The notes: generated from the letters alone by a model not told the origin. A DNA stretch of 64,000 bases from Pseudomonas maumuensis (GCF_019139675.1 NZ_CP077077.1:1-64000), one strand, 5' to 3'; shown: positions 49,796 to 59,009, counted from the stretch's first letter. A program made the numbers and translations.

Positions 49796-50851
49796 ATGAA
49801 GCCAACCTCCCTCCGTGGCCGCGGCACCGCCGCCAACCCGCACAACCGTTTCGCCCCCAACCACTCTGTGGCCGAGGACGACGGCTGGTACCAGGAAGTC
49901 CCGCTCACGCAAGGTACCGAGGTGCGAATCGAGCTGGCCAAGACCATCATCGCCCGCAATACCTCCCCCGACCTGCCCTTCGACCGCTCCATCAACCCCT
50001 ACCGTGGCTGCGAGCACGGCTGCATCTACTGCTACGCCCGGCCCAGCCACGCCTACTGGGACCTCTCCCCCGGCCTGGACTTCGAAACCAAGCTGATCGC
50101 CAAGACCAACGCCGCCGAGGTGCTAGAACAGCAACTGAGCAAGCCCGGCTACGTCTGTGCGCCGATCAATCTGGGCTCCAACACCGACCCTTATCAGCCC
50201 ATCGAGCGCGAACAGCAACTCACCCGGCGCCTGCTGGAGGTGCTGCTGCGCTACCGCCACCCGGTCACCATCGTCACCAAGGGCTCGCTGATCTTGCGCG
50301 ATCTCGACCTGATCAGCGAACTGGCCAGCCAGCGCCTGGCGCGGGTGATGATCAGCCTGACCACCCTGGACGATGAGCTCAAGCGTACGCTAGAGCCCCG
50401 CGCAGCCGCACCGAAAGCGCGTTTGCGCGCGATTCGGGTCTTGCGCGAGGCCGGTGTGCCGGTGGGCGTGCTGTGTTCGCCGATGATCCCGATGATCAAC
50501 GACAGTGAACTGGAACGCCTGCTGGAGGCGGCGAAGGACGCCGGCGCGCAGAGCGCGGCGTACATGATGCTGCGATTGCCGCTGGAGGTGGCGCCGTTGT
50601 TCGAGCAGTGGCTGCGCGATCATTACCCGCAACGCGCCGACCATGTGCTGAGCCTGATCCGCCAGAGCCGTGGTGGCGAGCTGTACGACAGCCGATTTGG
50701 CGCGCGAATGCGTGGTGAAGGGGTGTTCGCCGAGTTGCTGGCGCAGCGGTTTCGCAAGGCAGCGAGGCGCCTGGGGTTCGAGGGGCGGGAGGAGCTGGCG
50801 CTCGATTGCATGGCGTTCTGCCCGCCGGGTGGGCAAATGGCGTTGTTCTGA
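49796..50851 (+). CDS. PA0069-family radical SAM protein
   Basis: 351-residue radical SAM enzyme with the Fe-S cluster motif C72-EHG-C76-IY-C79 (CX3CX2C), followed by YARPSHAYWDLSPGLDFETKLIAK and LGSNTDPYQPIEREQQLTR, typical of the SplB-like (spore photoproduct lyase-related) family. The P. aeruginosa orthologue PA0069 was reported, as I recall, in the LexA regulon, matching the LexA box immediately upstream. Probable DNA-damage-related function; reaction unknown. No SD precedes the ATG, so translation may be leaderless or the start may differ. Confidence 0.9.
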   Translation: MKPTSLRGRGTAANPHNRFAPNHSVAEDDGWYQEVPLTQGTEVRIELAKTIIARNTSPDLPFDRSINPYRGCEHGCIYCYARPSHAYWDLSPGLDFETKLIAKTNAAEVLEQQLSKPGYVCAPINLGSNTDPYQPIEREQQLTRRLLEVLLRYRHPVTIVTKGSLILRDLDLISELASQRLARVMISLTTLDDELKRTLEPRAAAPKARLRAIRVLREAGVPVGVLCSPMIPMINDSELERLLEAAKDAGAQSAAYMMLRLPLEVAPLFEQWLRDHYPQRADHVLSLIRQSRGGELYDSRFGARMRGEGVFAELLAQRFRKAARRLGFEGREELALDCMAFCPPGGQMALF

Positions 50852-50912
50852 ATGTGTGTAAAAGCCATCATCGAATACCGCTCATGTAAGCCGCTAATTT
50901 CTTTGCTGGCTA

Positions 50913-50940
50913 TTGGCAATTGATGCTTTTTTGCTATTAT
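50913..50940 (+). promoter_or_regulatory. Candidate sigma-70 promoter upstream of the beta-carbonic anhydrase
   Basis: TTGGCA (50913-50918), 16-bp spacer, TATTAT (50935-50940), in an AT-rich intergenic region of 289 bp. It would give a leader of about 190 nt. A 9-bp-arm hairpin, TCTGGAACG/CGTTCTAGA with one mismatch, lies at 50960-50979. Confidence 0.45.
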
Positions 50941-51140
50941 CCAAATCCCGCCAAAAACTTCTGGAACGCCCGTTCTAGAGCCTTCCAAATTAAGTTTCAG
51001 TTAAGTTTTCTTCGCTAGCGTAGGCCCCCAGTCCACCTCGACTGTGATCTATTGCCTGTGCGCGTCATCTAATCCCCGCATAGCCATAATCTTTCCCCGG
51101 TAACATGGAACTTACCTTCAAACCGTCAAGAGGATGAATC

Positions 51141-51860
51141 ATGCCCATCAAGGACCCATCCAAGGTTGTCCCGGCCGCACCCGCCGAAAGCGCCGATGCC
51201 GCCCTGAAGCATATCGTCGACGGCTTCCTGCGGTTCCACACCGAGGTCTTCCCCGAGCAGCAAGAGCTGTTCAAGAAGCTAGCCACCGCGCAAAAGCCCC
51301 GCGCGATGTTCATCACCTGTGCCGACTCGCGCATCGTCCCCGAGCTGATCACCCAAAGTTCGCCGGGCGACCTTTTCGTCACCCGTAACGTCGGTAACGT
51401 CGTACCGCCGTACGGGCAGATGAACGGCGGTGTGTCGAGCGCCATCGAGTACGCGGTGCTGGCCTTGGGCGTGCATCACATCATCGTCTGCGGCCACTCC
51501 GACTGTGGCGCCATGCGCGCGGTGCTCAACCCGCACTCGCTGGACAAGATGCCGACCGTTGCGGCCTGGCTGCGCCACGCCGAGGTGGCGCGTACCGTGG
51601 TCGAAGACAACTGCTCCTGCGATACCCCGCACGAAAGCATGCAGCTGGTGACCAAGGAAAACGTCATCGCTCAACTCCATCACCTGCGCACCCACCCGTC
51701 GGTGGCTTCGCGCCTGGCCGCGGGCCAGCTGCACATCCATGGCTGGCTGTACGATATCGAGACCAGCCAGATCGAAGCCTACGATGCCGCCAGCGACCGC
51801 TTCCTGCCGCTGACCGCAGGCCAGCCGATCCCCAGCGCCACTCCGAGAGGCCGCTACTAA
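51141..51860 (+). CDS. Beta-class carbonic anhydrase
   Basis: 239-residue enzyme interconverting CO2 and bicarbonate. Zinc ligands and catalytic dyad are visible: C60 in FITCADSR (with D62 and R64), H119 and C122 in GHSDCGAM. AGAGGA precedes the start. Followed by a SulP transporter, so CO2 hydration and bicarbonate or anion transport may be linked; the two are 188 bp apart and could form one transcription unit. Symbol can/cynT not assigned because paralogues exist. Confidence 0.93.
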   Translation: MPIKDPSKVVPAAPAESADAALKHIVDGFLRFHTEVFPEQQELFKKLATAQKPRAMFITCADSRIVPELITQSSPGDLFVTRNVGNVVPPYGQMNGGVSSAIEYAVLALGVHHIIVCGHSDCGAMRAVLNPHSLDKMPTVAAWLRHAEVARTVVEDNCSCDTPHESMQLVTKENVIAQLHHLRTHPSVASRLAAGQLHIHGWLYDIETSQIEAYDAASDRFLPLTAGQPIPSATPRGRY

Positions 51861-52048
51861 GCGACCCGACCACGCTGAAAAAACCTTGATAGCCGGCTGC
51901 ACCCCACGGGTGCGGCGCGGCCTTCGCCTGCCTTGAATTCCCCTGAACGCCTTGCCGGCAAACCCGCTGGCGGCCCGCGCCTGCGCGCGATTCAGGGTTC
52001 ACAGTGCTCGCGGCCAGAGGAATGGCCGTGAATCGATAAAGGAGCGTC

Positions 52049-53584
52049 ATGGTGAACAAGACACAGATCAAAGCGGCATTGCCGCGCGAGTTGCTCGCTT
52101 CGGTGGTGGTGTTCCTGGTGGCCCTGCCCTTGTGCATGGGCATCGCCATCGCCTCGGGCATGCCACCGGCCAAGGGCCTGATCACCGGGATCATCGGCGG
52201 CATCGTGGTGGGCTTTCTGGCCGGCTCGCCGCTGCAAGTCAGTGGCCCGGCGGCGGGCCTGGCGGTGCTGGTGTTCGAGCTGGTGCGCCAGCACGGCGTG
52301 GCCATGCTCGGGCCAATCCTGCTGCTGGCGGGCCTGCTGCAGTTGCTCGCCGGGCGGTTGAAGCTGGGATGCTGGTTCCGGGTGACCGCGCCAGCGGTGG
52401 TGTACGGCATGCTTGCTGGTATCGGTGTGCTGATCGTGCTGTCCCAGATGCATGTGATGTTCGATAGCGCACCGCAACCGTCGGGCGTGGACAACTTGCT
52501 GGGCTTCCCGACAACGCTGGTCGCAGCGCTGCCGCTGGAAAGCGCGGGCAATGGCTGGCAGGCCGGCGCGCTGGGCCTGGGCACTATCGCCATCATGTGG
52601 GGCTGGGAGCGCTTGCGCCCGCAGCGGCTGCGCTTCATCCCGGGTGCGTTGCTGGGGGTGGCGGCGATGACCGCCATCAGCCTGTGGCTGGCGCTGCCGG
52701 TCAATCGTGTGCAGGTGCCGGCGGACCTGTCCCAGGCCATCGACTGGCTGCGCCCGGACGACCTGCTCAAGCTGGCCGACCCGACCCTGCTGGTGGCGGC
52801 CTTCGCCCTGGCCTTCATCGCCAGCGCCGAGACCTTGTTGTCCGCGGCGGCAGTCGATCGCATGCACAGTGGCCAGCGCTCGGATTTCGACCGAGAGCTG
52901 TCGGCGCAGGGTATCGGCAACATGCTCTGCGGCGTGCTCGGCGCGTTGCCGATGACCGGGGTGATCGTACGCAGTTCGGCCAATGTCCAGGCCGGTGCGC
53001 AGACCCGCGCCTCGGCGATCCTGCATGGCCTGTGGTTGTTGGCGTTCGTCGTGGCGCTGAGCAGTGTGCTGCAGCAGATCCCGGTGGCCAGCCTGGCCGG
53101 GGTGCTGGTCTATACCGGGGTGAAGCTGGTCGACTTCAAGGCATTCCGCGGCCTGGGCCGCTATGGGCGGATGCCGATGTTCACCTATGCGGCGACGGCC
53201 CTGGCAATCATCTTTACCGACTTGCTGACCGGCGTGCTGCTGGGCTTTGCCCTGACCCTGCTGAAGCTGGCGTTGAAGGCGGCGCGGTTGAAGATCAACC
53301 TGGTGATGTTGGACAAGCCGGGGCACATGGAGCTGCGCCTTGGCGGCGCGGCCACCTTCCTCAAAGTGCCGGCTCTGGCCCAGGTGCTCGATAGCGTGCC
53401 GGAGGGGACAACACTGCACGTGCCCCTCGGCAACCTGAGCTATATCGACCATTCCTGCCTGGAGCTGTTGGAGGACTGGGGCCGCAGCGGCGCAGCCAAG
53501 GGCTCGCGGCTGGTGCTGGAGCAGCGGCGTTTGAAACGCCGGGTCGAGGGACGGTTGCGGACTACGGCGGGGGTTGGCGTCTAA
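52049..53584 (+). CDS. SulP family anion/bicarbonate transporter with STAS domain
   Basis: 511-residue transporter with about ten or more hydrophobic segments: ALPRELLASVVVFLVALPLCMGIAIASGMPPAKGL (read in parts) at the N terminus and LPMTGVIVRSSANVQAGAQTRASAILHG in the middle; the C-terminal STAS-like domain contains PLGNLSYIDHSCLELLEDW. SD is TAAAGGAG. The carbonic anhydrase gene just upstream suggests HCO3-/CO2-linked transport (BicA-like), although sulfate remains possible. Different SulP from the one at 31970: the two share only family motifs. Confidence 0.88.
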   Translation: MVNKTQIKAALPRELLASVVVFLVALPLCMGIAIASGMPPAKGLITGIIGGIVVGFLAGSPLQVSGPAAGLAVLVFELVRQHGVAMLGPILLLAGLLQLLAGRLKLGCWFRVTAPAVVYGMLAGIGVLIVLSQMHVMFDSAPQPSGVDNLLGFPTTLVAALPLESAGNGWQAGALGLGTIAIMWGWERLRPQRLRFIPGALLGVAAMTAISLWLALPVNRVQVPADLSQAIDWLRPDDLLKLADPTLLVAAFALAFIASAETLLSAAAVDRMHSGQRSDFDRELSAQGIGNMLCGVLGALPMTGVIVRSSANVQAGAQTRASAILHGLWLLAFVVALSSVLQQIPVASLAGVLVYTGVKLVDFKAFRGLGRYGRMPMFTYAATALAIIFTDLLTGVLLGFALTLLKLALKAARLKINLVMLDKPGHMELRLGGAATFLKVPALAQVLDSVPEGTTLHVPLGNLSYIDHSCLELLEDWGRSGAAKGSRLVLEQRRLKRRVEGRLRTTAGVGV

Positions 53585-53586
53585 GA

Positions 53587-53691
53587 GGGCCGCCTAGCGG
53601 CCCATCGCCGGCAAGCCGGCTCCCACGATGACGGCGCCGGTATCAAACCCTGCGTTGTACTTGTGGGAGCCGGCTTTCCGGCGATGAGGCC
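53587..53691. repeat. Composite inverted REP pair
   Basis: GGGCCGC-CTA-GCGGCCC (53587-53603), REP arms CATCGCCGGCAAGCCGGCTC (53603-53622, continuing CCAC) and TTGTGGGAGCCGGCTTTCCG (53661-53680, continuing GCGATG). Between two convergent genes. Confidence 0.85.
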
Positions 53692-53706
53692 AGTCGAGAT
53701 GCAAGC

Positions 53707-54348
53707 TCAGGCCGACTGGCTCAACTCCACGCCCAGCTGGCGCGACAGGCACGGCCAGCGTTTCCAGGCCTCTCCGGTTTCCGGGTTCGACAGCTTGTCG
53801 CGATAGCGCTCCACTGACTCCACGGCGAAGCTCTCGTCATCGAGCATCTCGTCCACCGAGTGATGCACCACCTCATCTAGCTGGTTGGCGAAGGTCTCGC
53901 CGATCAGCTGGTGGGCGATCAGGTTGGCGACCGTGGTATCCACCGGAATCAGCGGCTGCTGGAAGTGGCGGATATACAGGTCGTTGACCTCCTCGACCAG
54001 GCGATGCGCCAGGTAGGCCTCGTCCAGCAGGCAATCGAGCCCGACCTGTCCCGCCATCACGGTCGGTGGCTGCAGGAAATAGGCCTCGGCAATCTTCAGC
54101 ACCGGCTTGATCTGCGATTCGATGCCGGCCTCGAGGGCCACGGTGTGCGCGGCTTCGAGCAGTTCTGGAACCTCGTTGATATAGGCGCCGACGAAGCGGG
54201 CCAAAGTACCCTGGGCGTCCTGCTTGGGTAGGTGGATCGAAGGGTGCAGGTGTGGCAGTTGCTTCTCGAGACGGTTCTTCAGTTGGCCTGTGCGGCTCTC
54301 ATGTTGATGGGCGTTTTCGATCTGCTCGCGTACAGCAGCGATGTTCAT
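53707..54348 (-). CDS. Conserved hypothetical protein (PA0104-like)
   Basis: 213 residues, soluble, predicted almost entirely helical: starts MNIAAVREQIENAHQHESRTG, with acidic and His-containing central segments such as YLAHRLVEEVNDLYIRHF and VDTTVANLIAHQLIGETFANQLDEVVHHSVDEML (read in parts). Multiple His and Glu residues are suggestive of metal binding but no recognised motif. By position between a SulP transporter and coxB it matches the P. aeruginosa PA0104 slot as I recall it. Function unknown. Divergent from the cox operon. Confidence 0.75.
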   Translation of the reverse strand: MNIAAVREQIENAHQHESRTGQLKNRLEKQLPHLHPSIHLPKQDAQGTLARFVGAYINEVPELLEAAHTVALEAGIESQIKPVLKIAEAYFLQPPTVMAGQVGLDCLLDEAYLAHRLVEEVNDLYIRHFQQPLIPVDTTVANLIAHQLIGETFANQLDEVVHHSVDEMLDDESFAVESVERYRDKLSNPETGEAWKRWPCLSRQLGVELSQSA

Positions 54349-54550
54349 GACAACTCCAGGGACAAGGCGTTACAAACGGAAGACACTAAGTTAGCTTGCT
54401 TACGAGAATCGCTAAGACGCATTTGTTATATCTCTTAGGCGCGTGTAGGAAATTCGCTATATCAATGTGCCATTATTGTGTCCCGGCCCAGTATCCATGC
54501 GCCTTTCAGCGCAAACGTTTGGTTGCATGAAGATCATTTCAGTCCCTGCG

Positions 54551-54578
54551 TTGCGCCCCATTGGTCGGTGTCTATACT
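54551..54578 (+). promoter_or_regulatory. Candidate RpoS/sigma-70 promoter of the cox operon
   Basis: TTGCGC (54551-54556), 16 bp, TATACT (54573-54578); preceded by C, giving CTATACT, the classic sigma-S-preferred -10. It lies 152 bp upstream of coxB in the 381-bp gap 54349-54729, which otherwise holds no gene. A published link of P. aeruginosa caa3 oxidase to RpoS would fit. Confidence 0.5.
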
Positions 54579-54729
54579 CCGCTTGAAACGTGATTCGTTG
54601 ATGAGGCCCGACTGCCTTAAGCAGGGGGCTCGGTCGTCGAAGCCAGGCAGTCTTGGCCACCGTTCCCCCCTTTGTCGTAGCAGGTCGTCCACGCCTCCGG
54701 GACTACAAGAACGATAAGGGGAACCCGCA

Positions 54730-55857
54730 ATGATGCGACATCCACATGTCTGGATGGGCCTGTTGCTGTGGTCATTGTTTGGTCAGGCACAGGCAGCATG
54801 GACGGTGAACATGGCGCCCGGGGCGACGGAAGTCTCCCACGCGGTGTTCGACCTGCACATGACCATCTTCTGGATCTGCGTAATCATCGGCATCGTGGTG
54901 TTCGGCGCGATGTTCTGGTCGATGGTCATCCACCGCCGCTCCACCGGGCAGAAGGCCGCGCACTTCCACGAGCACACCTGGGTCGAGATCCTCTGGACCG
55001 TCGTGCCCTTCCTGATCCTCGTGGCCATGGCCATTCCGGCCACCAAGACCCTGATCGACATCTACGACGCCAGCGACTCGGACATCGATATCCAGGTCAC
55101 CGGTTACCAGTGGAAGTGGCACTACAAGTACCTGGGCCAGGACGTCGAGTTCTTCAGCAACCTGGCCACCCCCGCCGAGCAGATCCACAACAAGTCACCG
55201 AAGGACGAGCACTACCTGCTCGAAGTCGACCAGCCGCTGGTGCTGCCGGTGGGCGCCAAGGTGCGCTTCCTGGTGACCGCCGCCGACGTCATCCATTCCT
55301 GGTGGGTGCCGGCCTTCGCGGTCAAGCGTGATGCCATCCCCGGTTTCGTCAACGAGGCCTGGACCCGGGTCGAGAAGCCGGGCATCTATCGCGGCCAATG
55401 CACCGAGCTGTGCGGCAAGGACCATGGCTTCATGCCGGTGGTGGTCGAGGTGAAATCCAAGGCCGACTACGACACCTGGCTCGGCGAGCGCAAGGCCGAG
55501 GCGGCCAAGCTCAAGGAGCTGACCAGCAAGGAATGGACCCTCGAAGAGCTGGTGGCACGTGGCGACAAGGTCTACCACACCACCTGCGTGGCCTGTCACC
55601 AGGCCGAAGGCCAGGGCTTGCCGCCGATGTTCCCTGCCCTCAAGGGCTCGAAGATCGCCACCGGGCCCAAGGAAGCGCACCTGGGCATCGTCTTCCACGG
55701 CAAGCCGGGCACCGCCATGGCGGCATTCGGCAAGCAGCTTTCGGAAGTCGATATCGCCGCGGTGGTCACCTACGAGCGCAACGCCTGGGGCAACAACAAG
55801 GGCGACATGGTCACGCCGAAGGACGTGCTGGCGCTCAAGCAGGCCGAAGCGCAATGA
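54730..55857 (+). CDS. coxB: Cytochrome c oxidase subunit II with fused cytochrome c (caa3 type)
   Basis: 375-residue subunit II: signal peptide (WMGLLLWSLFGQAQA), two transmembrane helices (IFWICVIIGIVVFGAMFW; LWTVVPFLILVAMAIPATK), CuA domain with ligands C224, C228, H232 and M235 in QCTELCGKDHGFM, then a C-terminal haem c domain with C286VACH290. The fused cytochrome marks a caa3-type oxidase. First gene of the operon, SD AAGGGG; alternative ATG one codon downstream. Confidence 0.96.
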   Translation: MMRHPHVWMGLLLWSLFGQAQAAWTVNMAPGATEVSHAVFDLHMTIFWICVIIGIVVFGAMFWSMVIHRRSTGQKAAHFHEHTWVEILWTVVPFLILVAMAIPATKTLIDIYDASDSDIDIQVTGYQWKWHYKYLGQDVEFFSNLATPAEQIHNKSPKDEHYLLEVDQPLVLPVGAKVRFLVTAADVIHSWWVPAFAVKRDAIPGFVNEAWTRVEKPGIYRGQCTELCGKDHGFMPVVVEVKSKADYDTWLGERKAEAAKLKELTSKEWTLEELVARGDKVYHTTCVACHQAEGQGLPPMFPALKGSKIATGPKEAHLGIVFHGKPGTAMAAFGKQLSEVDIAAVVTYERNAWGNNKGDMVTPKDVLALKQAEAQ

Positions 55858-55900
55858 ACCGGGCTACCCGCGGCAGTCAGTGGATTGCAGGAGACAGGAC

Positions 55901-57490
55901 ATGAGTGCAGTGATCGACGACCACGCCCACGGTCATGAACACGCCCACGGCCCGGCCAAGGGCCTGATGCGCTGGGTGCTGACCACCAACCACAAGGACA
56001 TCGGCACGATGTACCTGTGGTTCGCCTTCACCATGTTCCTGCTCGGCGGCTCGTTCGCCATGGTGATCCGCGCCGAGCTGTTCCAGCCCGGCCTGCAGAT
56101 CGTGGAGCCGGCGTTCTTCAACCAGATGACCACCATGCACGGGCTGATCATGGTGTTCGGCGCGGTGATGCCGGCCTTCGTCGGCCTGGCCAACTGGATG
56201 ATCCCGCTGATGATCGGCGCGCCGGACATGGCCCTGCCGCGGATGAACAACTTCAGCTTCTGGCTGCTGCCGGCGGCCTTCCTGCTGCTGGTCTCGACCC
56301 TGTTCAGCCCGGGCGGCGGGCCGAACTTCGGCTGGACCTTCTACGCCCCGCTGTCGACCACCTACGCGCCGGCCAGCGTGACCTTCTTCATCTTCGCCAT
56401 CCACCTGATGGGCATCAGCTCGATCATGGGCGCGATCAACGTGATCGCCACCATCCTCAACCTGCGCGCCCCGGGCATGACCCTGATGAAGATGCCGCTG
56501 TTCGTCTGGACCTGGTTGATCACCGCGTTCCTGCTGATCGCGGTGATGCCGGTGCTGGCGGGCGTGGTGACCATGATGCTGATGGACATCCACTTCGGCA
56601 CCAGCTTCTTCAGCGCCGCCGGTGGCGGTGACCCGGTGCTGTTCCAGCACGTGTTCTGGTTCTTCGGCCACCCCGAGGTGTACATCATGATCCTGCCGGC
56701 GTTCGGCGCGGTCAGCTCGATCATCCCGGCGTTCTCGCGCAAACCGCTGTTCGGCTACACCTCGATGGTCTACGCCACCGGGGCGATCGCCTTCCTGTCG
56801 TTCATCGTCTGGGCCCACCACATGTTCGTGGTCGGTATCCCGGTGGTGGGCGAGCTGTTCTTCATGTACGCGACCATGCTGATCGCCGTGCCCACCGGGG
56901 TGAAGGTGTTCAACTGGGTCAGCACCATGTGGGAGGGTTCGCTGACCTTCGAGACGCCGATGCTGTTCGCCATCGCCTTCGTCATCCTGTTCACCATTGG
57001 TGGTTTCTCCGGGTTGATGCTGGCCATCGCACCGGCGGACTTCCAGTACCACGACACCTACTTCGTGGTGGCGCACTTCCACTATGTGCTGGTGCCCGGG
57101 GCGATCTTCGGCATCTTCGCCTCGGCCTACTACTGGCTGCCGAAGTGGACCGGGCACATGTACGACGAAACACTGGGCAAGCTGCACTTCTGGCTGTCGT
57201 TCATCGGCATGAACCTGGCCTTCTTCCCCATGCACTTCGTCGGGCTTGCCGGCATGCCGCGGCGGATCCCCGACTACAACCTGCAGTTCGCCGACTTCAA
57301 CATGGTCTCGTCGATCGGTGCGTTCATGTTCGGCGCCACGCAGATCTTCTTCCTGTTCATCGTCATCAAGTGCATCCGTGGCGGCGCGCCGGCGCCGGCC
57401 AAACCGTGGGACGGTGCCGAGGGGCTGGAGTGGTCGATCCCGTCGCCGGCGCCCTACCACACCTTCCAGACTCCGCCGGAAGTGAAGTAG
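55901..57490 (+). CDS. coxA: Cytochrome c oxidase subunit I (aa3/caa3)
   Basis: 529-residue haem-copper oxidase core with twelve helices. His-rich N terminus (DDHAHGHEHAHGP), then motifs WVLTTNHKDIGTMYLWFAF, HVFWFFGHPEVYIMILPAFG (CuB-binding His-Tyr crosslink region), WAHHMFVVG, and TYFVVAHFHYVL for haem ligands. Start at 55901 after AGGAGA; an upstream open frame is a shadow of coxB. Electrons arrive from cytochrome c via CuA. Confidence 0.98.
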   Translation: MSAVIDDHAHGHEHAHGPAKGLMRWVLTTNHKDIGTMYLWFAFTMFLLGGSFAMVIRAELFQPGLQIVEPAFFNQMTTMHGLIMVFGAVMPAFVGLANWMIPLMIGAPDMALPRMNNFSFWLLPAAFLLLVSTLFSPGGGPNFGWTFYAPLSTTYAPASVTFFIFAIHLMGISSIMGAINVIATILNLRAPGMTLMKMPLFVWTWLITAFLLIAVMPVLAGVVTMMLMDIHFGTSFFSAAGGGDPVLFQHVFWFFGHPEVYIMILPAFGAVSSIIPAFSRKPLFGYTSMVYATGAIAFLSFIVWAHHMFVVGIPVVGELFFMYATMLIAVPTGVKVFNWVSTMWEGSLTFETPMLFAIAFVILFTIGGFSGLMLAIAPADFQYHDTYFVVAHFHYVLVPGAIFGIFASAYYWLPKWTGHMYDETLGKLHFWLSFIGMNLAFFPMHFVGLAGMPRRIPDYNLQFADFNMVSSIGAFMFGATQIFFLFIVIKCIRGGAPAPAKPWDGAEGLEWSIPSPAPYHTFQTPPEVK

Positions 57491-57500
57491 GAGCCCGCCC

Positions 57501-58058
57501 ATGGACGGCCTGTCGCTCAAACGCCTGGTCACCCGTTTGCTGATGCTCACCGTGGTGATGTTCGCCTTCGGTTTTGCCCTGGTGCCGATCTACGACGTGA
57601 TGTGCAAGGCCTTCGGCATCAACGGCAAGACCGGCGGGCAGTACGCGGGCACCCAGGTGAGCGACCCGACCCGTTCGGTGCGGGTGCAGTTCATGTCGAC
57701 CAATGCCGGCGACATGAGCTGGGAGTTCCACTCCAGCGCCGACCAGATCGAGGTCAACCCGGGGGCGGTGAACCAGATGATCTTCGTGGCCCGCAACCCG
57801 ACCAACCAGCCCATGAGCGCCCAGGCCATCCCCAGCATCACCCCTGCCGAGGCCGCGGCGTACTTCCACAAGACCGAGTGCTTCTGTTTCACCCAGCAGG
57901 TCCTGCAGCCGGGCGAGCGCATCGAGATGCCGGTGCGCTTCATCGTCGACCGCGACCTGCCGGAGTCGGTGAAACACCTGACCCTGGCCTACACCCTGTT
58001 CGACATCACCGCTCGCCACCCCCCGGTCGCCCACGCCGCGACCGAGGGCGCCCGCTGA
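57501..58058 (+). CDS. ctaG: Cytochrome c oxidase assembly protein CtaG (Cox11)
   Basis: 185-residue copper chaperone delivering Cu to the CuB site. One N-terminal transmembrane helix (LVTRLLMLTVVMFAFGFALVPIYDVMCKAFGING, read in parts) and the copper-binding Cys motif ECFCFTQQ. Lies between coxA and coxC in the standard Pseudomonas order. Starts 10 bp after coxA. Confidence 0.96.
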   Translation: MDGLSLKRLVTRLLMLTVVMFAFGFALVPIYDVMCKAFGINGKTGGQYAGTQVSDPTRSVRVQFMSTNAGDMSWEFHSSADQIEVNPGAVNQMIFVARNPTNQPMSAQAIPSITPAEAAAYFHKTECFCFTQQVLQPGERIEMPVRFIVDRDLPESVKHLTLAYTLFDITARHPPVAHAATEGAR

Positions 58059-58074
58059 GGGAAGGAGATACATC

Positions 58075-58962
58075 ATGGCAAGCCACGAGCATTACTACGT
58101 ACCGGCGCAGAGCAAGTGGCCGATCATTGCCACGATCGGCATGTTCATCACCGTGTTCGGGCTCGGCACCTGGTTCAACGACCTCAAGGCCGGCCACCCG
58201 GAGTCCCACGGGCCGCTGATCTTCTTCGTCGGCGCGCTGTTCCTGGCCTACATGCTGTTCGGCTGGTTCGGCGCGGTGGTCAAGGAAAGCCACGCCGGGC
58301 TCTACAGTGCGCAGATGGACCGCTCGTTCCGCTGGGGCATGAGCTGGTTCATCTTCTCCGAGGTGATGTTCTTCCTGGCCTTCTTCGGCGCGCTGTTCTA
58401 CGTGCGGGTGCTGGCCGGGCCGTGGTTGGGGGGCGAAGGCGACAAGGGCGTGGCGCACATGCTCTGGCCCAACTTCGAGTTCGTCTGGCCGCTGCTGCAC
58501 ACACCGGACCCGAAACTGTTCCCACCGCCCAAGGAGGTCATCGATCCGTGGCACCTGCCGCTGATCAATACCATCCTGCTGGTGAGTTCCAGTGTGACCG
58601 TGACCATTGCCCACCACGCCCTGCGCAAGGGGCACCGCGGCACGCTGAAGCTTTGGCTGGGGCTGACGATCCTGCTGGGGCTGGCGTTCCTCGCCCTGCA
58701 GGCCTACGAGTACCACGAGGCATACAACGAACTCGGGCTGACCCTGGGTTCGGGCATTTACGGTGCGACGTTCTTCATGCTCACCGGGTTCCACGGCGCA
58801 CATGTGACCTTGGGCACGCTGATCCTGTTCGTGATGTTCTGCCGGGTGCTGCGTGGGCACTTCGAACCGGACAAGCACTTCGGCTTCGAGGCGGCGAGCT
58901 GGTACTGGCACTTCGTCGATGTGGTGTGGGTGGGGTTGTTCATCTTTGTGTATGTCCTGTAG
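58075..58962 (+). CDS. coxC: Cytochrome c oxidase subunit III
   Basis: 295-residue subunit III with seven predicted helices, completing the core oxidase. Motifs: FISV-type start HYYVPAQSKWPIIATIGMFITVFGLGTWFN, WFIFSEVMFFLAFFGALFYVR, and FHGAHVTLGTLILFVMFCRVL then ASWYWHFVDVVWVGLFIFVYVL (read in parts). The gap to the ctaG stop is 16 bp. Confidence 0.96.
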   Translation: MASHEHYYVPAQSKWPIIATIGMFITVFGLGTWFNDLKAGHPESHGPLIFFVGALFLAYMLFGWFGAVVKESHAGLYSAQMDRSFRWGMSWFIFSEVMFFLAFFGALFYVRVLAGPWLGGEGDKGVAHMLWPNFEFVWPLLHTPDPKLFPPPKEVIDPWHLPLINTILLVSSSVTVTIAHHALRKGHRGTLKLWLGLTILLGLAFLALQAYEYHEAYNELGLTLGSGIYGATFFMLTGFHGAHVTLGTLILFVMFCRVLRGHFEPDKHFGFEAASWYWHFVDVVWVGLFIFVYVL

Positions 58963-59009
58963 TGCGGCTTCGCGGGTGATCGCGGCTGAAGCCGCTCCTA
59001 CAGGGATGG
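58963..59009. repeat. Single REP unit after coxC
   Basis: GCGGCTTCGCGGGTGATCGC then GGCTGAAGCCGCTCCTACAGG: the same TAGGAGCGGCTTCAGCCGCG type as the pair at 11756. Lies between convergent coxC and the DUF2909 gene. Confidence 0.7.

Noticed and set aside
55559..55900. Upstream extension of the coxA frame to 55559
   Set aside because: It overlaps coxB in another frame; its translation is Arg/Ser/Pro-rich without similarity. The CoxA start at 55901 has a good SD and the expected N terminus.
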